A stretch of DNA of 64,000 nucleotides from Virgibacillus sp. MSJ-26 (GCF_018918075.1 NZ_JAHLPW010000005.1:1-64000), one strand, 5' to 3'. Positions 25,832 to 35,901 are shown, numbered from the stretch's first letter. The notes: generated from the sequence alone by a model not told the origin. Numbers and translations are program-made.

Positions 25832-26269
25832 TTATTCAGAATAAATTTTCATCTCTTTCATAACATCACCATTTTTCATTGCTTTAGCATATTCTATGCC
25901 CGATGTTACTTGTCCAAAAACGGTGTGAACACCGTCTAAATGTGGTTGAGGCTCATGCACTATGAAAAATTGGCAACTTCCAGTATCTTTCCCCGCATGT
26001 GCCATTGATAAAGATCCCTCAACATGTTTATGTGGATTTCCTTCTGTCTCACATTTTATCGTATATCCAGCAGATCCTGTTCCATTACCGTTAGGGCAGC
26101 CTCCCTGACTTACAAATCCATCAATTACACGATGGAAAGTTAAACCATCATAAAACTTATCGTTGGCTAACTTTTCAAAATTGGCGACGGTTTTTGGAGC
26201 AGCATCGGGATAGAGTTCAAATTCAATTTTATTACTATTTTCCATTACAATAAAACCTTTTTTTGTCAT
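25832..26269 (-). CDS. ppiB: Peptidyl-prolyl cis-trans isomerase B (cyclophilin)
   Basis: Cytoplasmic cyclophilin of 145 residues (143 in B. subtilis PpiB). The catalytic set is present: [13 protein letters not shown] (arginine of the active site), GSCQFFI and [12 protein letters not shown]. No signal peptide. AGGAG precedes the ATG. Position downstream of lysA is as in B. subtilis. Confidence 0.95.
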   Translation of the reverse strand: MTKKGFIVMENSNKIEFELYPDAAPKTVANFEKLANDKFYDGLTFHRVIDGFVSQGGCPNGNGTGSAGYTIKCETEGNPHKHVEGSLSMAHAGKDTGSCQFFIVHEPQPHLDGVHTVFGQVTSGIEYAKAMKNGDVMKEMKIYSE

Positions 26270-26411
26270 TATAAAGTCTCCTAACTAAATTATCATTAAG
26301 ATTCGTTCAACGCATATTCAGTGGAGAAGTATGTAAAACTGCTCACTGAATTAAGTTTTACTTATGTACAATTCTATTTTATCATTTATTTACTTTTTTT
26401 AAAAGGATGGT

Positions 26412-27743
26412 TCAAATGTATGATAAATCATTACGTACTACGTCTTTAAAAGTTTCTCGTTTTACGACAAGTTTATCTTGACCCTCTTCCACAAAAACTA
26501 CCGCAGCTTTAGGAAAGCGATTATAATGACTTGCCATCGAATACCCGTAAGCTCCTGTTGAAAAGACGGCAAATATATCTCCACTTTCAGGTTCCGCTAT
26601 AGGTAAATCCCATATGAGCATGTCCCCTGATTCACAACACTTTCCGGCAATAGAAGCTACCTTTTCTTTAGCGTGATTAGCTTTGTTCGCGATAATCCCT
26701 GTATATTTTGCTTGATATAGCGCTGGACGAAGATTATCCGTTAGACCTCCATCGACTGCTACATAGTCTCTTATACCTGGAATTTCTTTTTTGGATCCAA
26801 TCGTATAAAGGGTTGTTCCCGCTGGTCCAACAATAGAACGACCAGGCTCTATCCAAATTTCTGGCATTGGTATATTTAAATTTTCCACATGGTTTCTAAC
26901 AGCTTTTGTTAGTTGTTTAGCATATGTACTTAATGGTTGAGGCGAGTCATCATTGGTATATTTTATTCCAAAACCTCCACCTAAGTTCAATACTTCTGGA
27001 ACGAAACCATATTGCTTATGCCATTTCCTTATCTCTTCAAAAAGCATGTCTGTCGCGGCCACAAACGCTTGCGTCTCAAAAATTTGTGAGCCTATATGGC
27101 AGTGTAATCCTTTAAAACGAATATTATCATGGTTTTGTAATTTTTTAAAAGCTGCTTCTGCGGCCCCATTACTAAGGTTAAAACCAAATTTTGAATCTTC
27201 ACTTCCTGTCATAATATAATGATGAGTTTCTGATTTAATACCGGGGGTCACGCGAATTAAGACATTCATTTTCTTTTTATATTTCTTTAACAAGGCTTCT
27301 AGTAATTCAATTTCATGGTAGTTATCGACAATAATACATCCTATATCATATTCGATAGCCATCTCTAATTCCTCAATACTTTTATTATTACCGTGCATAT
27401 GAATTTTTTTAGCTGAAACTCCGGCTTTGATTGCTGTATAAAGTTCTCCCGTTGAAACAACATCTAATGATAAGCCTTCTTGATCAATAATTTGTAAGAT
27501 AGCTAAAGAAGAAAAAGCTTTACTGGCATAAGCCACTTGTGCTTTAACCCCCGCTTCTTTAAATGCATTAACAAAAGCTCGGCAATTTTTCCGAATAAGT
27601 GATACATCGTAAACATATAAAGGTGTGCCATATTTTTCGGCTAACTCGATGGTATCCATTCCACCGATTTCCATATGCCCTCTATCATTTACGTACGCTA
27701 TTGTAGGATTATCTATCCTTACCACTCCTTTAGTTTTGTTCAT
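26412..27743 (-). CDS. lysA: Diaminopimelate decarboxylase
   Basis: PLP enzyme for the last step of lysine biosynthesis. 443 residues; the PLP-lysine segment VAYASKAF, the HIGSQI and LNLGGGFGIKY motifs and the active-site cysteine in CCESGDMLIWD are intact. In B. subtilis lysA is the last gene after spoVAF, supplying lysine when DAP is needed for cortex. Here a repeat element (27815-28087) separates the two. No clear ribosome site is seen before the ATG at 27743; a site AAAGGAG lies 11 bases inside the frame. Confidence 0.94.
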   Translation of the reverse strand: MNKTKGVVRIDNPTIAYVNDRGHMEIGGMDTIELAEKYGTPLYVYDVSLIRKNCRAFVNAFKEAGVKAQVAYASKAFSSLAILQIIDQEGLSLDVVSTGELYTAIKAGVSAKKIHMHGNNKSIEELEMAIEYDIGCIIVDNYHEIELLEALLKKYKKKMNVLIRVTPGIKSETHHYIMTGSEDSKFGFNLSNGAAEAAFKKLQNHDNIRFKGLHCHIGSQIFETQAFVAATDMLFEEIRKWHKQYGFVPEVLNLGGGFGIKYTNDDSPQPLSTYAKQLTKAVRNHVENLNIPMPEIWIEPGRSIVGPAGTTLYTIGSKKEIPGIRDYVAVDGGLTDNLRPALYQAKYTGIIANKANHAKEKVASIAGKCCESGDMLIWDLPIAEPESGDIFAVFSTGAYGYSMASHYNRFPKAAVVFVEEGQDKLVVKRETFKDVVRNDLSYI

Positions 27744-27814
27744 TGAAATATTAGCAATACTTTAACACACTATTCAAAAAAAACAAAGGTATTTTCATCT
27801 ACAATAATTATTAA

Positions 27815-28087
27815 GAGGCTGGGACATAAATATTTTAATTAATGTAAAAAGCAAACCTACGGAATGAAGTGTATTTCTTTTATTATACACTTTTAAAATC
27901 AACGTAGGGAGGAAAAATACGCAAACTCCTTGAAAAAGAAAACCACTTTTTCTGCTTACGATGTATTGCTGTCAAAGTATTTACTTGTCCAACAGTGGGC
28001 TACAGAAAGCGAAGTATTTTTCCAGAGTGAATACGCTAACTAAAATTGTTCCTCTTTTAATACCATACTTAGTTTTATCCTAGCCTC
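27815..28087. repeat. Dispersed palindromic repeat, copy B (core-deleted)
   Basis: Starts GAGGCTGGGACATAAATATT and ends TTAGTTTTATCCTAGCCTC; the two tips are inverted repeats (GAGGCTGGGA / TCCTAGCCTC with one mismatch). The left arm (GTATATTTC, ATACACTTTTAAAATCAACG, GGAAAAATACG) and the right arm (AAAGCGAAGTATTTTTCC) are those of copies A and C, but the GC-rich core is missing, giving 273 bases. The last base falls in the spoVAF stop codon. It fills most of the 343-base lysA-spoVAF gap; the rest shows nothing. Confidence 0.8.
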
Positions 28088-29580
28088 TACCTTCTTCTTC
28101 TGTTTTTTTCAGGAAGAGGTTGACTATAAGTGTCTTTTGGATGGATAATGCTTGGTCTGGTATTAACATAAGGTATAGGTATTCTTAATAAAAATCTCAT
28201 CAAAGCTAAGGTATCAAATGGAATAAAAGGCCATAAATAAGGGGTCTTAAAAGCTTTGAGATGAGTTAAGAATAATATGTGAATTAAAACCCCAATGACA
28301 AAACCTTCTAATTTAAATATTGCTGTCAGTAAAACCAAGGCCGTTGTAACTAATTTATTCGCTACACTTAACTCATAACTAGGCGTTACGTAATTCCCAA
28401 TTGTGCTAATTGAGACATACAGAATTACCTCGGGGCTAAGCATGCCCACATCAATCGCTATCTCACCAATTAACACAGCAGCTATGAGCCCCATAGAAGT
28501 GGCAAGTGGGGTAGGCGTGTGTACCGCAGCTAACCTTAAAAATTCCACCCCAATAATCCCTATTAATATCTGTACAAAAATGGGAATGTTCCCCTCTTCA
28601 TTAGGTCCGATGAAACTTAATTTTTCTGGTAACAGAGACGGATCAAGAACGAATAGCAACCATAATGGTAACAGATATAAAGAAGCTAATATCGCAATGA
28701 TTCGAATCCATCTCATTGTAGTCCCAACTGCAGGAGTTTGTCGATACTCTTCAGCATGTTCTAAACTATCAAAAAATGTTGTCGGCAATATAAGTACACT
28801 TGGTGTATTATCTATTATGACAACGACATGACCTTCTAAAATATGTTGTGCAGCAACATCAGGTCTTTCAGTGTAACGAACAAGCGGGAAAGGATTCCAT
28901 TTATTTTCAACAATAAACTCCTCGATAGTTTTGTCTGCCATCGGAATCCCGTCAATATCAATTTCTTGTATCTTCTTTTTTGTTAACTCAACCAGTTCAT
29001 TGTCAGCAACATCCTGCAAATAACTAATACAAACATCACTTTTAGATCGTTCCCCAACTTTTACCATTTCATTTCGAAGTCGTTCATCCCTAATTCTCAT
29101 TCGTGTCAACGCGGTATTAAAGACAACATTTTCTGTATATCCATCGCGTGCGCCTCTAACGACCCGTTCTGTATCAGGTTCTTCGGGTTGCCTTCCAGGA
29201 TAACTTCTCACATCTAAAACGAAAGCTCTTTTTTCTCCATCAACAAAAATGACTATTAAACCTGATAAAAGTTGATCAACGGCTTCATCCATATTTTTTG
29301 CAATGTCTAACGATTCGTTCACTAATCGATTTTGAATAATACCGCCAACATCCTGCTTGTTATATTCATTATCGTTAATTTCAATAAGTACTTTCAATAT
29401 TTGGCTAACAATCGCGTCATCAACTAAGCCATTTAAATAATAAAGTTGGACTTCGGTTTTTAAGATAATGAGATCTCGAAAATCTACATCATATGATGTA
29501 CCGGCACCTACTCTATTTTCCATATATTTTTGTACTTCTTTTACTTTTTTAAATACAGGATATTCCTTCTTCTTAGCCAT
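28087..29580 (-). CDS. spoVAF: Stage V sporulation protein AF (GerA-type)
   Basis: Homologue of GerA-type germinant receptor A subunits. 497 residues: a hydrophilic N-domain (1-280), four to five membrane helices (about 290-440) and a basic tail ending RRRR. In B. subtilis SpoVAF forms a complex with FigP that amplifies ion release in germination. The ATG at 29580 has GGAGGA seven bases upstream; the longer open frame is not supported. It follows spoVAB by 26 bases, where B. subtilis has AC, AD, AEB and AEA. Confidence 0.93.
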   Translation of the reverse strand: MAKKKEYPVFKKVKEVQKYMENRVGAGTSYDVDFRDLIILKTEVQLYYLNGLVDDAIVSQILKVLIEINDNEYNKQDVGGIIQNRLVNESLDIAKNMDEAVDQLLSGLIVIFVDGEKRAFVLDVRSYPGRQPEEPDTERVVRGARDGYTENVVFNTALTRMRIRDERLRNEMVKVGERSKSDVCISYLQDVADNELVELTKKKIQEIDIDGIPMADKTIEEFIVENKWNPFPLVRYTERPDVAAQHILEGHVVVIIDNTPSVLILPTTFFDSLEHAEEYRQTPAVGTTMRWIRIIAILASLYLLPLWLLFVLDPSLLPEKLSFIGPNEEGNIPIFVQILIGIIGVEFLRLAAVHTPTPLATSMGLIAAVLIGEIAIDVGMLSPEVILYVSISTIGNYVTPSYELSVANKLVTTALVLLTAIFKLEGFVIGVLIHILFLTHLKAFKTPYLWPFIPFDTLALMRFLLRIPIPYVNTRPSIIHPKDTYSQPLPEKNRRRR

Positions 29581-29606
29581 TTGGACATCCTCCATACAAT
29601 AATTAT

Positions 29607-30038
29607 TTACTTGGAAACAAGCACTAACCACTGAAATAATGATCCAAAAACTTTACCTAAAACTAAAGCCATAAGTAAAGCTAATAAGTATTTCTCAATA
29701 CGAATTCTTTTAAAAATGATTGGAAAAACGTTTAGTATTTCAGTTAAAGCAGCTGCAAGCATTCCGTTAAATACCCCATGCAATATACCTATAATAATAA
29801 GTAAAATAAACGGCTGCTTGAAAGGTAGGCTTGTAAATGATAAATATGTTCCAAATAGAGTACCTAAAATAACACAGGCACTGTAAACACTTAAATATTT
29901 CTCAGTTTTACTTAACTGGGTTAATCTTGGAATAAGACGTAACACAGTAAGAAAAGCGACAAAACCAGCTCCAACAGCTAATCCACCAGCAAAACCAATA
30001 AGTATTTCTAATAGCCTAGCTAGGAGGCTTAGTATCAT
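29607..30038 (-). CDS. spoVAB: Stage V sporulation protein AB
   Basis: Polytopic inner-spore-membrane protein, 143 residues with four hydrophobic helices (141 in B. subtilis). The motif ILIGFAGGLAVGAGFVAFLTVL near the N-terminus is a family hallmark. In B. subtilis the spoVA products take dipicolinic acid into the spore and release it. The start overlaps spoVAA by 23 bases; the exact start is uncertain because only a weak GAAGTAA precedes the ATG. Confidence 0.9.
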   Translation of the reverse strand: MILSLLARLLEILIGFAGGLAVGAGFVAFLTVLRLIPRLTQLSKTEKYLSVYSACVILGTLFGTYLSFTSLPFKQPFILLIIIGILHGVFNGMLAAALTEILNVFPIIFKRIRIEKYLLALLMALVLGKVFGSLFQWLVLVSK

Positions 30039-30633
30039 TTACTTCGTTTTCATAGTAGGCTAAATAGTGATCAAGATTTTGCTGATAGTTATATATCTCT
30101 ATTTCGAGTGGACTAGGTTCTTCATTAAATCGTTTGTTAAACCAGTGATTAAAAAACAACAACATCCCCACTCCTAAACCAATTGAATACGGTATTTGAA
30201 TCCATAAAGGAGTCTCATTGCGTTCCCCAGTGATTAAAAAATGAAGCTTTTGCTGAACCTCCTGCATGCTGACGTCATAATGAAAATTTATTATCGTCAT
30301 TGCTGAACCAACAAATAAAATGAGCCATACTAACGTAATCATGATTGTCGGAGCGGATTTTGTTCGCTTTTCAATTTGAATAATTGAATGAGAAGGTCCG
30401 ATAAGTTGAATTTCTAAATGGGGAAAGTAAGTATTAATATACTTAACGATAATCAAACTATCTATAACTACTACATTGTTATCCTTTTTTGTAATTCTAT
30501 AAATTGGTAAATGCTCCAATTTACTTTTTTCTTTAAGGGTGGTTACAATATGTGCAATATCTTTTAGTTCAATATCCTGCATAGTTTCAAGTCTAAGCTT
30601 TTTTTTCATTCGGATATAAACGATATCCTTCAC
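30016..30633 (-). CDS. spoVAA: Stage V sporulation protein AA
   Basis: 205-residue membrane protein (206 in B. subtilis) with a cytoplasmic beta-rich N-domain (1-105) and two helices (about 110-130 and 155-175). The start is taken as GTG 30633, eight bases after AGAGGG; an upstream in-frame GTG overlaps that site. First gene of the spoVA operon, 107 bases after sigF. I saw no convincing SigG promoter in the gap. Confidence 0.9.
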   Translation of the reverse strand: MKDIVYIRMKKKLRLETMQDIELKDIAHIVTTLKEKSKLEHLPIYRITKKDNNVVVIDSLIIVKYINTYFPHLEIQLIGPSHSIIQIEKRTKSAPTIMITLVWLILFVGSAMTIINFHYDVSMQEVQQKLHFLITGERNETPLWIQIPYSIGLGVGMLLFFNHWFNKRFNEEPSPLEIEIYNYQQNLDHYLAYYENEVNDTKPPS

Positions 30634-30708
30634 ACGAATCACCCTCTCAAATATAATCAGTAAACTATAGTATCTGTAGAAACTAAAAAAATATAATTCA
30701 AAATAAAT

Positions 30709-30741
30709 AAAAAAGAAAAACCATCACTAATAGCGATGGTC
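30709..30741 (-). terminator. Terminator of the spoIIA operon
   Basis: Minus-strand stem ACCATCGC / GTGATGGT with a five-base loop and a T-rich tail, overlapping the sigF stop codon. Confidence 0.8.
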
Positions 30742-31507
30742 AATGATTAATTCTATATTTCATTTCTGATAATATCTTCTTTTCTAAGCGTGATACTTGG
30801 ACTTGTGATATACCTAGCCTCGCTGCTACTTCAGCCTGGGTTTGATCCTTGTAATATCTTAAGTATAAAATGAGCCTCTCACGTTCATCCAGTGTACGAA
30901 TAGCTTCTTGCAATGTAAGTTTATTAAACCAATTTGTATCTTCATTTGGAATCTGGTCGAGTAGCGTAATTGGATCACCATCGTTTTCAAAAACAGTTTG
31001 ATGAATTGATTGCGGTGATTTTATAGCCTCTTCTGCATGAACCACTTCTTCTACAGTAATATCTAATTCACGTGCGATATCATTAACTGTAGGTGACTTT
31101 CCATATTGTTTCGTCAGTTCATCTTTCTTTTTTCTAATTTTATTACCCATTTCTTTCAGCGATCGGCTCACTTTTACAGTGCCATCATCGCGCAAAAATC
31201 TTTGTATCTCACCTATGATCATGGGTACTGCATAAGTGGAAAAGCGTACATCATAAGAGAGATCAAACTTATCGATAGCTTTTATTAAACCGATACTACC
31301 GATTTGGAATAAATCATCGGGATCATAGCCGCGATTTAAAAATCGCTGAACCACTGACCAAACTAACCGAACGTTTCTTTCAACAAGAATGTCTCTTGCT
31401 TGTTTATCTCCTTCTTGACTATTTTTTATATAGGTTTTCACTTGTTTATCAGTTAAGGTTTCTCTTTGATCTTTCTCACGATTATCTTGCTTAACATTCA
31501 TTGTCAT
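30740..31507 (-). CDS. sigF: RNA polymerase sigma-F factor
   Basis: Forespore-specific sigma factor, 255 residues (same as B. subtilis). Region 2 has DDLFQIGSIGLIKAIDKFD and RFSTYAVPMIIGEIQRFLRD; region 4 ends in the helix-turn-helix QAEVAARLGISQVQVSRLEK. It is held inactive by SpoIIAB. The ATG at 31507 directly follows the spoIIAB stop (TAA ATG); a second ATG two codons on is also possible. No strong ribosome site is visible, so translation may be coupled. Confidence 0.97.
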   Translation of the reverse strand: MTMNVKQDNREKDQRETLTDKQVKTYIKNSQEGDKQARDILVERNVRLVWSVVQRFLNRGYDPDDLFQIGSIGLIKAIDKFDLSYDVRFSTYAVPMIIGEIQRFLRDDGTVKVSRSLKEMGNKIRKKKDELTKQYGKSPTVNDIARELDITVEEVVHAEEAIKSPQSIHQTVFENDGDPITLLDQIPNEDTNWFNKLTLQEAIRTLDERERLILYLRYYKDQTQAEVAARLGISQVQVSRLEKKILSEMKYRINH

Positions 31508-31948
31508 TTATTTACATACCGTTTTACTCGTTGATAATTGTTTTGTCATATGCACAATGGTGCCTTCACCTGAATTTGATATAACCTCAACTGAATTCAT
31601 GAAATTTTCGATAATAGTGAACCCCATCCCTGATCGTTCTAATTCTGGTTTTGAAGTATACAGTGGTTCTCTAGCCTGATTTACATCTCCGATTCCTACG
31701 CCATTATCTTTAATTGTTAATTCAATTTCATTATCATATAGCGCACACGACAAAAGCACTTTATGATTTGGTTCATTGTTATATCCATGGATGATTGCGT
31801 TTGTAACTGCTTCAGATACGACTGTTTTTATTTCAGTTAATTCATCCATTGTAGGGTCAAGTTGAGCAATAAATGCGCCTACTGTTACTCTGGCAAAAGA
31901 TTCATTTTCACTGACACTTGAAAACTCGATGTTCATTTCATTTTTCAT
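31508..31948 (-). CDS. spoIIAB: Anti-sigma-F factor SpoIIAB
   Basis: Serine kinase and anti-sigma factor, 146 residues (same as B. subtilis). GHKL motifs are present: N box [13 protein letters not shown]1 box DNGVGI and G2 RSGMGF. It phosphorylates SpoIIAA at Ser58 and sequesters SigF until SpoIIE acts in the forespore. It overlaps spoIIAA by four bases (ATGA). Confidence 0.97.
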   Translation of the reverse strand: MKNEMNIEFSSVSENESFARVTVGAFIAQLDPTMDELTEIKTVVSEAVTNAIIHGYNNEPNHKVLLSCALYDNEIELTIKDNGVGIGDVNQAREPLYTSKPELERSGMGFTIIENFMNSVEVISNSGEGTIVHMTKQLSTSKTVCK

Positions 31949-32298
31949 GAAGCCACCCCCAAAGTTTCTAAAGCAAACTCTTCATTCTCCTCTAAGTGAA
32001 CAATTTTAAACAAGCCCGACATTTCAAACAAACGTTTGATTGAAGGGGAAATTGAGCACACAACCATTTCTCCTCCAAGTTGTAAAGTCTCTTTGTACCT
32101 ACCCAAAATAACACCTAAACCAGAACTATCCATAAACGTCATGTCACTTAAGTTAACAATGACATGCTTTATTGGGTTATGGTACATCATTTGCTTCCAT
32201 TCATCTCTAAGTAATTCAGCCTCATGGTGATCTAATTCACCAGCCAAACGGACAATTAACACATTTTCCCTTACATCAAATGTATAAGTTAATCCCAT
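31945..32298 (-). CDS. spoIIAA: Anti-sigma-F factor antagonist SpoIIAA
   Basis: STAS-domain protein, 117 residues. The phosphorylation site is Ser58 in [15 protein letters not shown], the same number as in B. subtilis. Unphosphorylated SpoIIAA displaces SigF from SpoIIAB. AAAGGAGGAAA precedes the ATG, and a SigH promoter lies 33 bases upstream. Confidence 0.97.
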   Translation of the reverse strand: MGLTYTFDVRENVLIVRLAGELDHHEAELLRDEWKQMMYHNPIKHVIVNLSDMTFMDSSGLGVILGRYKETLQLGGEMVVCSISPSIKRLFEMSGLFKIVHLEENEEFALETLGVAS

Positions 32299-32331
32299 AA
32301 AATTTCCTCCTTTTAATTTCCCACATAAATA

Positions 32332-32359
32332 ATTCTATATTAACAAGAAGAAATCCTTT
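32332..32359 (-). promoter_or_regulatory. SigH promoter of the spoIIA operon
   Basis: On the minus strand AAAGGATTT (SigH -35 RnAGGAwww), a 12-base spacer, then ATAGAAT (-10 RnnGAAT): both match fully. B. subtilis spoIIA is also SigH-dependent. TTTTGTCTTA just upstream (32359-32368) resembles a weak Spo0A box, two mismatches from TTTGTCGAA. Confidence 0.75.
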
Positions 32360-32401
32360 TATAAGACAAAACTAGAAGCAAATCGTCAGGAACTTTGAAA
32401 T

Positions 32402-33571
32402 TCAGTTATATTTTGCTAATTTATTCAATGACCGTTTAAATAAAGTATAATAAGAAGCTCGATCAATATGTTCGTTAGTAACAAGTGGTATCTCGGATAC
32501 AACATCCTCACCATCATTTAAGGTTAGCACACCCACTTGTGTCCCTTTCTCAAGTGGTAGTTCTATATTATCATCAATTGTATACGAACTCTTCACATGA
32601 TCGATTTCTTCGCCTTTTTTCGACAATATGCTGACAGATTGTGATGTGACGATGTCGACTTGACTAGTTTCTGATTTTAATAATTCTAATTCAGTTATGG
32701 TTTGTCCTTTATCGTATAGTTTTTCTGTTTGATAGTGATTAAATGCGTAATCAAGCATGTTTGATACCATTTTATTACGTTCTTTCGGTGTTTCAGCGCC
32801 CATAACTACAGTTATGACACGCATATTATCTTTTTTAGCTGTTGCTGTTAAACAATATTTCGCTTCATTTGTGAAACCAGTTTTCAAACCATCTACACCA
32901 GGGTAAAATTTAACTAACCTGTTTGTATTAACAAGCCAAAATTCATTGTCTGTCCCTTTTCTTAAATAATCTTCATAGATGGATGTATACTCTGTTACGT
33001 TTTCATATTTTAATAATTCTTTTGAAATGACTGCCATATCGTGAGCTGTACTATAGTGATCTTTAGCGGGGAGTCCAGATGAATTTTTAAATTTAGTATC
33101 TTTTAAATTCAATTGTTTTACTTTTTCATTCATCTTTTTAACAAATGCTTCTTCACTGCCAGCAATTCTTTCTGCCATAGCAACACTTGCATCATTACCA
33201 GATGCAACTGCAATTCCTTTTATTAAATTTTCTATCGACATTTCTTCCCCTGCCTCTAAAAAAACTTGAGAACCACCCATAGAAGAAGCGTTTTCGCTTA
33301 CACGTACTTTTTCATTAAGTTTAATATTACCCTTATCTAATTCTTCCATAATAAGAAGAAGGGTCATCACCTTAGTCATGCTAGCGGGGGGAAGTTGTTC
33401 ATGTATATTTCTATCCATTAAAATTTCACCAGTATCTTGCTCCATTAATATGGCCGATTTTGAACCCTCAGTTAAGTCTCTACTATCTGATGTTTTTTCT
33501 TCTCCATGTACATGTAAAGTTGGCAATAGTATAAATAACGTTATACCAATTAGCAGGGAAACCTTTTTCAT
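32402..33571 (-). CDS. dacF: D-alanyl-D-alanine carboxypeptidase DacF
   Basis: Forespore penicillin-binding protein that regulates the degree of cortex cross-linking. The 389-residue precursor has a signal peptide (1-23, HGEE follows), SMTK (SxxK), SGND and KTGF motifs and, unlike the DacB of this window, a full C-terminal PBP5-type beta domain (290-375). Length equals B. subtilis DacF (389). Directly upstream of spoIIAA, which has its own promoter. Confidence 0.94.
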   Translation of the reverse strand: MKKVSLLIGITLFILLPTLHVHGEEKTSDSRDLTEGSKSAILMEQDTGEILMDRNIHEQLPPASMTKVMTLLLIMEELDKGNIKLNEKVRVSENASSMGGSQVFLEAGEEMSIENLIKGIAVASGNDASVAMAERIAGSEEAFVKKMNEKVKQLNLKDTKFKNSSGLPAKDHYSTAHDMAVISKELLKYENVTEYTSIYEDYLRKGTDNEFWLVNTNRLVKFYPGVDGLKTGFTNEAKYCLTATAKKDNMRVITVVMGAETPKERNKMVSNMLDYAFNHYQTEKLYDKGQTITELELLKSETSQVDIVTSQSVSILSKKGEEIDHVKSSYTIDDNIELPLEKGTQVGVLTLNDGEDVVSEIPLVTNEHIDRASYYTLFKRSLNKLAKYN

Positions 33572-33634
33572 AATTTTACCTCCAACAGCAATTTATATAA
33601 CTCTATCATTGCCAACTATTATTATTTTTATAAC

Positions 33635-33668
33635 AAAAAGCACACAATTATTTGTGTGCTTTTTGTGA
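33635..33668 (-). terminator. Terminator of the deoB-punA-pdp operon
   Basis: Stem AAAAAGCACACAA / TTGTGTGCTTTTT, almost perfectly palindromic, 27 bases after the pdp stop. Confidence 0.85.
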
Positions 33669-33694
33669 CGAATGATATGTTTTTAGCTTTTGTT

Positions 33695-34999
33695 TTATTC
33701 AGTAATCGTTTCATAAATTAAAGTTGGTTTTGCGACCGCTTCTTCACTTATTTGAATGCTATCATATAGTTTATCTTTTACCGCTTCAATATCTTGATTA
33801 TTTGAGTATATTGTTAGTAATGGTTCATGTTCTTCTACTTTATCCCCTACTTTTTTATGAAGAACTAAGCCGACTGCAAGGTCAATAACAGAATCTTTTG
33901 TTGTCCTTCCAGCTCCTAGCATGGAGGCTGCTACTCCGATGTCATCTGCAACCATATTAGACACAAATCCTGAGGCAGGGGCTGGTAGATCAATCTTAAA
34001 TTCTGCTCGTGGTAATAGACTCGGCTCATCAACTACCTTGTTATCTCCACCTTGGGCCTTAAGCATTGTTTTAAAATACTTTAATGCACTTCCGTTGGAT
34101 AAGCTTTCTTTCAATAGTTCCCTAGCTTCTTCAACTGTTTCCACTTTACCACCAAGAACGACCATTTGACTTCCAAGAGTTAGGCAAAGTTCAGTCAAAT
34201 CTTCTGGGCCCTCATTTTTTAAGGTGTCAATTGCTTCCTGAATCTCCAACGCATTTCCGATGGCCCTTCCAAGAGGTTGGCTCATATCTGAAATGACAGC
34301 CATAGTATTTCGTCCAACATGATTACCAATAGACACCATAGCATGAGCTAATTCTTCTGCATCTTGTAATTCTTTCATAAAAGCTCCAGTTCCAGTTTTG
34401 ACATCTAGGACAATGGCATCTGCACCTGAAGCTATCTTTTTACTCATAATTGAACTTGCGATTAAAGGAATCGAGCTCACTGTCGCTGTGACATCCCTTA
34501 AGCCATATATTTTTTTATCGGCAGGCGTTAAATTGCCGGACTGACCTACAACTGCTACTTTATTTGTATTAACAAGATCGATAAATTCATCATTCGTAAT
34601 CTCGACATGAAATCCCGGAATCGCTTCCAATTTATCAATTGTACCGCCTGTATGACCTAAGCCTCTCCCGCTCATTTTAGCAACTGGAACACCTAAAGAA
34701 GCTACTAAAGGAGCCAGGATTAGAGTTGTTGTATCCCCTACTCCCCCCGTTGAATGTTTGTCAACTTTAACTCCTGAAATAGCTGATAGGTCAATTTGAT
34801 CTCCAGATTCTGCCATAGCCATCGTCAGTAATGCTCTTTCTTTTGCTCGCATTCCCTGTAAAAAAATAGCCATTAACAAAGCACTAACCTGATAATCTGG
34901 AATCTCATTACTTGTATAACCATCGATAAAAAATTGAATTTCTTCTTGGTTAAGCTCTAATCCATCTCTTTTTTTCTCAATAATGTCATACATCCGCAT
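33695..34999 (-). CDS. pdp: Pyrimidine-nucleoside phosphorylase
   Basis: Cleaves uridine, thymidine and deoxyuridine with phosphate. 434 residues. The signature [20 protein letters not shown] and the [11 protein letters not shown] phosphate-site motif are intact, with the C-terminal domain typical of the thymidine/pyrimidine phosphorylase family. AAGGGTGAG precedes the ATG at 34999. Last gene of the salvage operon with deoB and punA. Confidence 0.95.
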   Translation of the reverse strand: MRMYDIIEKKRDGLELNQEEIQFFIDGYTSNEIPDYQVSALLMAIFLQGMRAKERALLTMAMAESGDQIDLSAISGVKVDKHSTGGVGDTTTLILAPLVASLGVPVAKMSGRGLGHTGGTIDKLEAIPGFHVEITNDEFIDLVNTNKVAVVGQSGNLTPADKKIYGLRDVTATVSSIPLIASSIMSKKIASGADAIVLDVKTGTGAFMKELQDAEELAHAMVSIGNHVGRNTMAVISDMSQPLGRAIGNALEIQEAIDTLKNEGPEDLTELCLTLGSQMVVLGGKVETVEEARELLKESLSNGSALKYFKTMLKAQGGDNKVVDEPSLLPRAEFKIDLPAPASGFVSNMVADDIGVAASMLGAGRTTKDSVIDLAVGLVLHKKVGDKVEEHEPLLTIYSNNQDIEAVKDKLYDSIQISEEAVAKPTLIYETITE

Positions 35000-35079
35000 A
35001 GGTCTCACCCTTTTGATTACTTTATAATTTTAATCTCATGATCACCTTGTCTGTTTCAGTCGCTGTTATTTAAATTACA

Positions 35080-35901
35080 TTAATCTATTGTTTTAAGAAT
35101 TCTTTTAACGAACTTCAAAAAATCTCCTCTTACTTTATCAGTTGTTTCAATCACTTCTCTATGAGATAACGGTTGATCTAAAATACCGGCAGCCATGTTT
35201 GAAATACAGGAAATTCCGAGTACACGCAAATTAGCATGTCCGGCTACTATGACTTCTGGAACAGTCGACATTCCTACCGCATCTCCTCCTAGAGTTCTTA
35301 ACATGTTAACTTCAGCGGGGGTTTCATATGTTGGTCCTGTATTTCCTACATATACTCCCTTTTTAACAGTTAAATCAAGTTCCTTGGCACAACGCTCTGC
35401 TAATTGAATGTATTCTTCATCATAAACACTCGACATATCAGGAAAACGAACGCCTAAGTCCTCATCGTTTGGTCCGATTAAAGGATTAGTCCCCATATTA
35501 TTAATATGGTCATCAATTAACATCAAGTCTCCTGGAGAAAAATCTGTATTAATCCCTCCAGCAGCATTAGTTACAACAATTGAGTGAATACCTAATTCTT
35601 TCATAACACGTATTGGAAAGGTTACTTGCTCCATTGAATAACCTTCATAATAATGAAACCGCCCTTGCATAGCAAGCACTTGTTTACCTTCTAAATTTCC
35701 AAGCACAATCTGACCTTTGTGTCCAGCTACTGTTGACTTAGGAAAATGTGGAATATCACCGTACGGGATGACAATCTGTTCATTAATTTCTTCGGCAAGC
35801 ACACCAAGCCCGGATCCAAGTATTAGTCCTATTGTTGGCGTAGAACTTGTCTGTTTTCGAATATATTGACTTGCTTCAGTAATGGTATTATCTTTCAACA
35901 A
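35080..35901 (-). CDS. punA: Purine-nucleoside phosphorylase
   Basis: Releases purine bases and (deoxy)ribose-1-phosphate from guanosine and inosine. 273 residues with [28 protein letters not shown] and the family signature VTNAAGGI. B. subtilis PunA (PupG) has 271 residues. The start is a TTG pair (35901/35898) behind AAGGGAG; no ATG is available nearby, so a TTG start is needed. It lies between deoB and pdp; the product of DeoB is next in the pathway. Confidence 0.94.
   Translation of the reverse strand: MLKDNTITEASQYIRKQTSSTPTIGLILGSGLGVLAEEINEQIVIPYGDIPHFPKSTVAGHKGQIVLGNLEGKQVLAMQGRFHYYEGYSMEQVTFPIRVMKELGIHSIVVTNAAGGINTDFSPGDLMLIDDHINNMGTNPLIGPNDEDLGVRFPDMSSVYDEEYIQLAERCAKELDLTVKKGVYVGNTGPTYETPAEVNMLRTLGGDAVGMSTVPEVIVAGHANLRVLGISCISNMAAGILDQPLSHREVIETTDKVRGDFLKFVKRILKTID

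Noticed and set aside
30634..30708. SigG promoter upstream of spoVAA
   Set aside because: GAATT and GATACTA are seen but spaced 20 bases, longer than the usual 17-18.
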